Assembly: GCA_032089155.1 (NCBI GenBank)
Contig: DAMDEV010000107.1
Span: 1-9,076 of the forward strand
DNA length: 9,076 bases
Direction of reading: 5' to 3'
From: Faucicola sp032089155
GTDB lineage: Bacteria; Pseudomonadota; Gammaproteobacteria; Pseudomonadales; Moraxellaceae
Shown: positions 1 through 4,816 of the stretch, one piece after another
Position numbering within the stretch: position 1 is the first letter of the stretch
How the letters are laid out: every line of letters starts with the position of its first letter
Notes under the pieces: model-generated
What the model saw: the letters and a program-made list of their open reading frames with translations, nothing else
The model's database searches: none
Told to the model about the DNA's origin: nothing
Translations under genes and position numbers: made by a program

Positions 1-134
1 TTTGTTAACCGATAAAATCAAACTCGCCTAATCTATTGAGCCTGGGCGTTATCTTTGCGCCCTGCGCTGCCATTATCATTATTATTATCTTAACCGCTCT
101 AATTCTTAACCGATAAAGCAAACGGAACATAGCC
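1..134. other. Non-coding lead-in upstream of yaaA
   Basis: No gene was found here. The stretch holds a 12-bp direct repeat (TTAACCGATAAA at 5-16 and 106-117), with the shorter core TTAACCG also at 90-96. It also holds a small inverted repeat, GGGCG (44-48) with CGCCC (58-62), and a run of ATT triplets around 72-88. The inverted repeat has no T-run after it, so it is not a convincing terminator. I could not place a convincing sigma70 promoter for yaaA. The promoter may lie here in a weak form or further upstream. Confidence 0.5.
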
Positions 135-941
135 ATGTACTTTGTGCTCTCGCCTGCCAAAAATTTGAATGAAAAAAATGATTTACCTTTCGATTTTAGT
201 CAACATTACACCCAGCCTGCTTTGATGGCGCACGCTTGCGAATTGATGAGTGAATTAAAAACATTAGCGCCAACCGATTTGTCGGCGTTGATGAGTATCT
301 CAGGTAAACTTGGGCAATTAAATGCCATGCGCAACCAAAATTGGCGATGGGATACTACCCAGCCATTTAGCACCAATCATGCTGACATACCTGCTAAAGC
401 GGCGCTGTATTTATTTGATGGCGATGTCTATACAGGTTTGGCAGCGCAGCAAATGACTGAGCAGCAAGTCCATTATTTGAATGAACGATTAGGAATATTG
501 TCTGGGTTGTACGGCCTGTTAAAACCGCTTGATTTGATGCTACCCTATCGCCTGGAAATGGGCACAAAACTAAAAAACCCCAAAGGCGATAATTTATATC
601 AATTTTGGGGCAATACGATTGCCGATTTAATCAATCAACGCATGGCAGACAATGAACAAACAACCTTAATCAATCTCGCTTCCAACGAATACTTCAAGTC
701 GGTCAATCCCAAAAAAATCAGCGCGGATATTATCACGCCCCGTTTTGAAGACGGTAAAAATGGGCAGTATAAAGTGGTGAGCTTTTATGCCAAAAAAGCG
801 CGGGGCTTAATGGTGCGTTTTGCGGCAGAGAACCAATTGACCCAAGTGGAAGAGCTTAAAGCATTTAATTTAGAAGGTTATAAATTTGTGGACCATGCGT
901 CGAGTAGTACTGAATATGTGTTTAGAAGAGAGGTTAACTGA
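135..941 (+). CDS. yaaA: Peroxide stress protein YaaA (DUF328/UPF0246 family)
   Basis: This 268-residue protein aligns along its length, from memory, with Escherichia coli YaaA (258 aa). Visible family blocks are SPAK at residues 6-9, GDVYTGL near 96-102, LSGLYG at 122-127, PLDLMLPYRLEMG at 131-143, YQFWG at 155-159, NLASNEYFKSV at 180-190 and FYAKKARGLM at 217-226. In E. coli, YaaA is an OxyR-regulated cytosolic protein that limits unincorporated iron and so reduces Fenton damage during peroxide stress; its DNA-binding ability has also been reported. The ATG start is preceded by a weak GGAA at 124-127 and directly begins the conserved N-terminus. The stop overlaps the next gene's start by one base, so the two are probably co-translated. 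No OxyR site was recognised upstream. The family call is very secure; the function here is by homology. Confidence 0.95.
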   Translation: MYFVLSPAKNLNEKNDLPFDFSQHYTQPALMAHACELMSELKTLAPTDLSALMSISGKLGQLNAMRNQNWRWDTTQPFSTNHADIPAKAALYLFDGDVYTGLAAQQMTEQQVHYLNERLGILSGLYGLLKPLDLMLPYRLEMGTKLKNPKGDNLYQFWGNTIADLINQRMADNEQTTLINLASNEYFKSVNPKKISADIITPRFEDGKNGQYKVVSFYAKKARGLMVRFAAENQLTQVEELKAFNLEGYKFVDHASSSTEYVFRREVN

Positions 942-943
942 TG
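928..943 (+). promoter_or_regulatory. Shine-Dalgarno and TGATG stop/start overlap (translational coupling)
   Basis: GAGAGG (928-933) lies 7 nt before the ATG at 941. It sits inside the end of yaaA. The yaaA stop TGA (939-941) shares its A with that ATG. This is the classic arrangement for ribosomes finishing one gene and restarting on the next, and it fixes the start of the downstream gene. Confidence 0.8.
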
Positions 944-1264
944 GATAAAGTATCTGCCCAGCAGCGTATTGATGAGGTTCAAGCCATTTATCGTGAGTGG
1001 CTTGCCCTACAGCCCAAACTTGTACAAGCGCAAAAAGACTGGAAAAAAAGCGTTAAGTTAATGGCACAGCTTGAAGCGTTTTATTTGCAAGGCGAGTATC
1101 GAGACTTATTTGAAAGGCTTGAGCACGGCGAAGACTTGAACTTGACCACGGAAGGTGAATATAGCGTCATGTCAGAAGATGCCATTTGGAACGCCATACA
1201 GGAACAGGAGCAGCAACTTTGGCAATTGCTACACTTTGCTGTAAAGCATTTGGACAAATCATAG
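941..1264 (+). CDS. DUF4298 domain-containing small protein
   Basis: This is a 107-residue, charged, mostly helical cytoplasmic protein with no signal peptide or membrane segment. Its pattern fits the DUF4298 family: a long N-terminal amphipathic helix, the block FYLQGEYRDL at 47-56, a short polar linker, then the diagnostic VMSEDAIWN at 76-84 followed by a final helix. The helices are rich in Gln, Glu and Leu and could form a helical hairpin or coiled coil. No function is established for this family that I know of. It is translationally coupled to yaaA and followed immediately by a terminator, so it is the last gene of that unit. A role beside YaaA in oxidative stress is only an inference from position. 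The family assignment is from recall of the motif. Confidence 0.8.
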   Translation: MDKVSAQQRIDEVQAIYREWLALQPKLVQAQKDWKKSVKLMAQLEAFYLQGEYRDLFERLEHGEDLNLTTEGEYSVMSEDAIWNAIQEQEQQLWQLLHFAVKHLDKS

Positions 1265-1266
1265 AA

Positions 1267-1300
1267 AAAACCCTGTTAAACTTACGTCTAACAGGGTTTT
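1267..1300. terminator. Bidirectional intrinsic terminator between DUF4298 gene and groL
   Basis: A perfect 12-bp stem is formed by 1267-1278 (AAAACCCTGTTA) and 1289-1300 (TAACAGGGTTTT), with a 10-nt loop. A-runs on the left and T-runs on the right give a U-tract on either strand: TTTT on the plus strand, and six Ts (complement of 1265-1270) on the minus strand. It begins 2 nt after the DUF4298 gene stop and 52 nt past the groL stop, so it can end both convergent transcripts. Confidence 0.88.
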
Positions 1301-1340
1301 GATTTAAGCTATAGATTATAACTGACTGCTATAGACGAGA

Positions 1341-1357
1341 TGTAATACTAGATTACA
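1341..1357. repeat. Small inverted repeat over the groL stop codon
   Basis: TGTAAT (1341-1346) and ATTACA (1352-1357) form a perfect 6-bp inverted repeat around ACTAG, covering the groL stop (complement of 1353-1355). It is A/T-rich and lacks a U-tract, so it is at most a weak hairpin upstream of the real terminator at 1267-1300. Confidence 0.4.
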
Positions 1358-2996
1358 TCATGCCGCCCATACCACCCATGCCGCCCATACCACCCATGGC
1401 AGCAGCAGCGCCAGCGTCGTCTTTTGGCAAGTCAGTAATCATTGCTTCTGTCGTGAGCATCAAGCCTGCCACAGACGCCGCGTTTTCAAGCGCTGAGCGA
1501 GTGACTTTGGCAGGGTCTAAGATACCCATTTCAAGCATATCGCCGTATTCACCAGTCGCTGCGTTGTAACCGTAGTTACCTTGACCGCCTTTGACTTGGT
1601 TTACCACCACAGATGCTTCATCACCTGCGTTGGTCACGATTTGACGAAGTGGTGCTTCCATCGCACGGCGTAGAATGTTGATACCCGCGGCTTGGTCGTC
1701 ATTGTCACCGTTGACATTATCAAGCGCAGAGATAGCACGAACCAATGCCACACCACCACCTGCTACAACGCCTTCTTCGACGGCAGCACGAGTTGCATGC
1801 AAGGCATCATCCACACGGTCTTTTTTCTCTTTCATTTCAGTTTCAGTCGCCGCACCGACTTTGATAACTGCCACACCACCTGCGAGTTTAGCAATACGCT
1901 CTTGTAGCTTTTCTTTGTCGTAATCAGAGGTTGATTCTTCCACTTGACGACGGATAGAGGCAACACGATCATCGATTTCAGTTTTTTGACCGGCACCATC
2001 GACAATCACGGTGTTTTCTTTACCAACCGTCACTTTTTTGGCAGTACCTAATACTGATAAATCCGCAGTTTCTAAGCTCATGCCCATTTCTTCTGATACA
2101 ACCGTACCACCCGTTAAGATAGCGATATCTTGAAGCATCGCTTTTCGACGGTCACCAAAACCAGGGGCTTTGACAGCACAAACTTTTAAACCGCCGCGCA
2201 TGTTATTTACAACCAAAGTTGCCAAGGCTTCGTTTTCGACATCTTCAGCAATGATCAGTAAGGCTTTACCAGATTTCATCACGTTTTCAAGCAGTGGAAT
2301 CAACTCACGGATGTTGCTGATTTTTTTGTCCACTAACAAGATTAATGGGTTTTCTAGTTCAGCGGTCAACGTATCTGCTTTATTGGCGAAGTATGGGCTG
2401 ATGTAGCCACGGTCAAACTGCATACCTTCAACGACTTCAAGGGTATCTTCAAAGCCTGAACCTTCTTCAACCGTGATCACGCCTTCTTTACCCACTTTTT
2501 CCATCGCTTGAGCGATTAAGTCACCGATAGTTTGGTCAGAGTTAGCTGAGATAGAGCCGACTTGCGCGATGGCTTTGGTGTCATTGGCTGGGGTTGAAAA
2601 CGCGTGGATTTGTGCAACAACGGCACGTACACCTTTATCGATACCACGTTTTAAGTCCATTGGGTTCATGCCAGCGGCAACTGATTTCATGCCTTCTTGC
2701 AAAATCGCTTGGGCTAAAACAGTCGCTGTGGTAGTACCGTCACCTGCAACGTCATTGGTTTTGCTTGCAACTTCACGCACCAACTGTGCGCCCATGTTCT
2801 CAAATTTGTCATCAAGTTCGATTTCTTTAGCCACTGATACGCCATCTTTAGTGATGGTTGGTGCGCCAAAAGATTTGTCGATAACCACGTTACGACCTTT
2901 AGGGCCCAATGTCACTTTAACCGCATTTGCCAATACGTTGACGCCGTCAATCATTTTTGCACGGGCATCAATACCAAATTTTACATCTTTAGCCAT
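1353..2996 (-). CDS. groL: Chaperonin GroEL (Cpn60, large subunit)
   Basis: This 547-residue protein matches E. coli GroEL (548 aa) with a one-residue offset. It forms the double heptameric ring that encloses unfolded proteins and, with GroES and ATP, folds them in the cytosol. ATP-site features are visible: D51 in KDG, the GDGTTT motif at 85-90, catalytic Asp397 (D398 in E. coli) in DDALHAT, the Cpn60 signature AAVEEGVVAGGG at 404-415, and D494 in ILDP. The apical domain spans roughly residues 190-375. The C-terminus is the flexible (GGM)4-M tail. The ATG start is supported by GGAGAA (complement of 3003-3008), 6 nt upstream. It is the second gene of the groS-groL operon, but sits 156 nt after groS, much further than the few dozen nucleotides in E. 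coli. Nothing suggests a second paralogue specialisation; this looks like the housekeeping copy. Confidence 0.99.
   Translation of the reverse strand: MAKDVKFGIDARAKMIDGVNVLANAVKVTLGPKGRNVVIDKSFGAPTITKDGVSVAKEIELDDKFENMGAQLVREVASKTNDVAGDGTTTATVLAQAILQEGMKSVAAGMNPMDLKRGIDKGVRAVVAQIHAFSTPANDTKAIAQVGSISANSDQTIGDLIAQAMEKVGKEGVITVEEGSGFEDTLEVVEGMQFDRGYISPYFANKADTLTAELENPLILLVDKKISNIRELIPLLENVMKSGKALLIIAEDVENEALATLVVNNMRGGLKVCAVKAPGFGDRRKAMLQDIAILTGGTVVSEEMGMSLETADLSVLGTAKKVTVGKENTVIVDGAGQKTEIDDRVASIRRQVEESTSDYDKEKLQERIAKLAGGVAVIKVGAATETEMKEKKDRVDDALHATRAAVEEGVVAGGGVALVRAISALDNVNGDNDDQAAGINILRRAMEAPLRQIVTNAGDEASVVVNQVKGGQGNYGYNAATGEYGDMLEMGILDPAKVTRSALENAASVAGLMLTTEAMITDLPKDDAGAAAAMGGMGGMGGMGGMM
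1359..1394 (-). repeat. Two perfect 18-bp tandem repeats encoding the GroEL GGM tail
   Basis: 1359-1376 and 1377-1394 are identical 18-bp units. On the coding (minus) strand each encodes Gly-Gly-Met twice, using GGT GGT ATG then GGC GGC ATG. The number of GGM units could therefore change by slippage in 18-bp steps without a frameshift. GGM tails are normal for GroEL; the exact DNA duplication is what is seen here. Confidence 0.85.
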
Positions 2997-3152
2997 GTTA
3001 AATTCTCCAAATTATAAATTTTTATTTGTATAAGGTAGTCCAAATTGCTACCACGGTTGCTATCAATTACTTTACCAAGTACTTAACCAGTTAGATTAAG
3101 ACTAGGTAGATTAGCTTTTAGATAAAAAACGATTATTTAGAGCAGTGACTGA
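2997..3152 (-). other. Unusually long groS-groL intergenic spacer with a possible hairpin
   Basis: This is a 156-nt A/T-rich spacer inside the chaperonin operon. On the transcribed strand a 7-bp stem can form between the complements of 3094-3100 and 3082-3088 (CTTAATC / GGTTAAG, one G-U pair, 5-nt loop). Neither it nor a second small stem (GGTAG 3034-3038 with CTACC 3048-3052) is followed by a U-tract, so neither is a terminator. No open reading frame with a credible ribosome site was found. A TATAAT occurs at the complement of 3011-3016, but it is too close to the groL ribosome site to be a useful promoter. Confidence 0.55.
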
Positions 3153-3443
3153 TTAACCTTCAATCACACCCAATACATCACTTTCTTTCATAATCAATAA
3201 TTCTTCACCATCTACTTTAACCGTTGAGCCGGCGTATTGACCAAATAGTACTTTGTCGCCGACTTTGACATCGAGCGCACGTACATCGCCGTTTTCACGG
3301 ATTTGACCATTACCTACTGCAATGACTTCACCTTGAGAAGGTTTTTCTTGGGCACTGCCTGCTAGTAATAAACCGCCAGCCGTTTTTTGTTCTTCTTCGC
3401 TGCGACGCACGACGATACGATCATGTAAAGGACGAATTGCCAT
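3153..3443 (-). CDS. groS: Co-chaperonin GroES (Cpn10)
   Basis: This 96-residue protein is the lid of the GroEL chamber: a heptameric ring that caps GroEL in the ATP state. The N-terminus IRPLHDRIVVRR (3-14) is the Cpn10 signature. The mobile loop is around 16-33, with the GroEL-contacting hydrophobic tripeptide LLL at 25-27 (IVL in E. coli). It is followed by GEVIAVGNG (38-46), DVKVGDKVLF (58-67) and LIMKESDVLGVIE at the C-terminus. Length is normal (E. coli 97 aa). The ATG start has GGAG (complement of 3450-3453), 6 nt upstream. It is the promoter-proximal gene of the operon, with a heat-shock-type promoter candidate about 190 nt upstream and no CIRCE element, which fits RpoH rather than HrcA control. 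Confidence 0.99.
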   Translation of the reverse strand: MAIRPLHDRIVVRRSEEEQKTAGGLLLAGSAQEKPSQGEVIAVGNGQIRENGDVRALDVKVGDKVLFGQYAGSTVKVDGEELLIMKESDVLGVIEG

Positions 3444-3476
3444 AATCTACTCCATAAATTAACTGTTAAATTATTG

Positions 3477-3514
3477 TTTGAAAGCCGTAGTTAGCTTTGA
3501 AAGCTGTGATCAGC
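3477..3514. repeat. Imperfect 19-bp tandem repeat in the groS leader
   Basis: The units 3477-3495 (TTTGAAAGCCGTAGTTAGC) and 3496-3514 (TTTGAAAGCTGTGATCAGC) agree at 15 of 19 positions. They lie 34-71 nt upstream of the groS start, inside the predicted 5' leader. The junction forms the near-palindrome AGCTTTGAAAGCT (3493-3505), and further AGCT pairs allow small alternative stems in the RNA. TTGAAA here resembles a heat-shock -35 box, but on the strand pointing away from groS and without a matching -10. Confidence 0.7.
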
Positions 3515-3585
3515 TCAGAGGTTAACTCAAAAGACCACCGCTATTTTGCCGACCACAAAAAGATGATAACTATCTGTTTGCATAC

Positions 3586-3614
3586 ATAATCATATGCTTA
3601 TCACATGTTATCAA
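3586..3614 (-). promoter_or_regulatory. Candidate sigma70 promoter for groS
   Basis: On the minus strand, TTGATA (complement of 3609-3614, 5 of 6 to consensus) is separated by 17 nt from GATTAT (complement of 3586-3591, 4 of 6). It would start transcription near 3579, downstream of the heat-shock candidate. E. coli groE also has both kinds of promoter. In A/T-rich DNA such matches arise by chance, so this is tentative. Confidence 0.3.
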
Positions 3615-3616
3615 TT

Positions 3617-3631
3617 CACTGTCTAACAGTG
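3617..3631. promoter_or_regulatory. Palindrome CACTGT-N3-ACAGTG at the groS promoter
   Basis: CACTGT (3617-3622) and ACAGTG (3626-3631) are a perfect 6-bp inverted repeat with a 3-bp centre. It overlaps the -10 element of the RpoH-like promoter and covers the expected transcription start. It could be an operator, or a hairpin at the 5' end of the groS mRNA. It is not a CIRCE element, which has 9-bp arms and a different sequence. Confidence 0.5.
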
Positions 3632-3655
3632 GGGATGTATGCCAATTTGTTCAAG
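3629..3655 (-). promoter_or_regulatory. RpoH (sigma32)-type heat-shock promoter for groSL
   Basis: Reading the minus strand, CTTGAA (complement of 3650-3655) is followed after 15 nt by CCCCAC (complement of 3629-3634), within CATCCCCACTG. The E. coli groE heat-shock promoter has CTTGAA and CATCCCCATTT about 13 nt apart, so the -35 core is exact and the -10 differs at its end. Predicted start is near 3622, giving a leader of about 180 nt. The 15-nt spacer is at the long end for sigma32. Confidence 0.6.
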
Positions 3656-3848
3656 CAGAAAATTACGAAATTTTGCAATTTGTTGTCAATTTTTTAACCC
3701 CTTCACCCAAATACCGCATAAAGACTGTGGTTTATTGCACAATCACAATCTTTTGTTAACTGGCTTGTATTTGCTTGCCGTCAATACTACTGTATGCATA
3801 CCAAACAGATTTAACCTTATCTTATGAACGTTATTTGATGGATGAAAC

Positions 3849-4544
3849 ATGAAAAATTCTTTAGTAAAAAAACTGGTAGTAAGTACTTCACTCGTGTCAG
3901 CGATGGCTATCACTTCTATGGCGAATGCGGCAGTTGCCCCTTTTAATGCAAACTATAATTTTAATATTGAAGGCAAATACAATGGTACCGCAAGCCGTGT
4001 ATTGACCCAAACTGGCAATCAGTATTTTTATAACGTTAATGCAAGTGTCGGTAAATTAGCCAGTGCCAAGCAAACCGCCAATTTTGTCAATGCCAATGGC
4101 GCTATCTTACCAGTGAGCGCGTTAACCCGATACAAAATTTTGGGGGCGGGTCGTACTACCACATTGAACTTTAATAACGCAAAAAAACAACTGGTCACCA
4201 ATTATAAAGGTCAAAACAAAGTCATTGCTTTGCCACAGCCTGCCTATGATGATTTGAGTTTGGAAATTCAAATTCGCGAGGATTTAAAAGCAGGCAAATT
4301 CCGTGGTAACTATTACATGGCAGATCGCAATACAGTTGAAGCGGTGCCTTTTAAAAAGTCTGCCATGACTCGCATTACCGTGCCAGCGGGTACTTTCGAC
4401 GTAGTTCGTATCGATCGCGTGCACGATGACAAAGACCGTCAAACCAGTTTTTGGTTAGCCCCAAAACTTGATTATCTGCCTGTCAAAGTGGTTCAAAACA
4501 ATGATGGTAGAAAAATGGAAATGAATTTGGCTAGAGTAAATTAA
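3849..4544 (+). CDS. Secreted DUF3108 domain-containing protein
   Basis: This 231-residue protein has a clear Sec signal peptide: positive MKNSLVKK, a hydrophobic core at about 9-22, and a likely cut after ANA (25-27). The mature part is beta-rich and fits DUF3108: a start like FNANYNFNIEGKYNGTA (32-48), DDLSLEIQIREDLKAG (134-149), VPAGTFDVVRIDR (178-190) and the C-terminal block SFWLAPKLDYLPVKVVQ (200-216). It has no lipobox cysteine and no membrane anchor, so it should be a soluble periplasmic or outer-membrane-associated protein. The family has no firm function that I know of; its shape suggests a lipocalin-like or barrel-like binding fold, which is inference. It is a single-gene unit: divergent from groS and closed by a strong terminator at 4566-4596. 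The ribosome site is weak. Confidence 0.85.
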   Translation: MKNSLVKKLVVSTSLVSAMAITSMANAAVAPFNANYNFNIEGKYNGTASRVLTQTGNQYFYNVNASVGKLASAKQTANFVNANGAILPVSALTRYKILGAGRTTTLNFNNAKKQLVTNYKGQNKVIALPQPAYDDLSLEIQIREDLKAGKFRGNYYMADRNTVEAVPFKKSAMTRITVPAGTFDVVRIDRVHDDKDRQTSFWLAPKLDYLPVKVVQNNDGRKMEMNLARVN

Positions 4545-4565
4545 TACTTTATCATGTTTTGCCTC

Positions 4566-4596
4566 AAACACCGATTATATTAATCGGTGTTTTTTT
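4566..4596 (+). terminator. Strong intrinsic terminator after the DUF3108 gene
   Basis: A perfect 12-bp stem (4566-4577, AAACACCGATTA, with 4581-4592) has a 3-nt TAT loop and is followed by a T-run extending through 4596 and more Ts beyond. It lies 22 nt past the stop codon. On the minus strand only three As flank the stem, so it mainly acts on the plus strand. Confidence 0.93.
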
Positions 4597-4671
4597 ATTT
4601 TTATGTCACTGTAAATACTCTATTAATGACTTATCAGGTCAGAAATTGGCGCCATTTTTGTAAGCCATAAG

Positions 4672-4700
4672 TTGTCAAGGCGTAAGTTTTTAACTATTCT
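4672..4700 (+). promoter_or_regulatory. Candidate sigma70 promoter for the FadL-family gene
   Basis: TTGTCA (4672-4677, 5 of 6 to consensus) is 17 nt before TATTCT (4695-4700, 4 of 6). Transcription would start near 4707, giving a leader of about 110 nt. Spacing is ideal, but the -10 is only fair. Confidence 0.4.
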
Positions 4701-4750
4701 TTGTAGGTCCATTGGAAGGCCTCACTATCCTGTCTAAGTTTCTCATACCT

Positions 4751-4770
4751 TTTAGCAACCTTTAGCAAGC
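4751..4770 (+). repeat. Tandem 10-bp repeat upstream of the FadL-family gene
   Basis: TTTAGCAACC (4751-4760) is followed at once by TTTAGCAAGC (4761-4770), 9 of 10 identical. The period is about one helical turn, so a protein could contact both on the same face. It falls inside the predicted leader, 47-66 nt before the start codon. Confidence 0.6.
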
Positions 4771-4816
4771 TCTCCAATTCGCACTTTATCAATATCCATG
4801 TAAAAGGGAGTATTTC

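Larger units (their letters stand above)
3444..3848. other. Divergent regulatory region between groS and the DUF3108 gene
   Basis: There is no credible gene in these 405 bases. The groS side holds the RpoH-like promoter, a palindrome at the expected start of transcription, a sigma70-like candidate and a tandem repeat in the leader, each listed separately. Elsewhere are an inverted pair GCATACAT (3580-3587) and ATGTATGC (3635-3642), the 10-bp palindrome GTATGCATAC (3792-3801), and A/T-rich sequence. For the DUF3108 gene I could not identify a convincing promoter. Its ribosome site is a weak GGATGA at 3840-3845. Confidence 0.6.

Noticed and set aside
44..62. GGGCG/CGCCC hairpin as a terminator of an upstream gene
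   Set aside because: The stem is only 5 bp and is followed by TGCGCTGCC rather than a T-run.
1360..1569. Pro/Met-rich frame (MPPIPPMPPIPP) antisense to the groL end
   Set aside because: It is the reverse reading of the GroEL GGM repeat, not a gene.
2569..3033. 154-codon frame antisense to the 5' part of groL
   Set aside because: It lies wholly across the groL coding sequence and its ribosome site, has low-complexity Ser/Thr/Ala content and no recognisable domain.
3444..3660. CIRCE/HrcA operator upstream of groS
   Set aside because: No TTAGCACTC-N9-GAGTGCTAA or close variant is present; the palindrome at 3617-3631 has different arms and spacing.
3639..3827. 62-codon plus-strand open frame between groS and the DUF3108 gene
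   Set aside because: It overlaps the groS heat-shock promoter, has no family resemblance, has atypical composition and is best explained as chance in an A/T-rich intergenic region.
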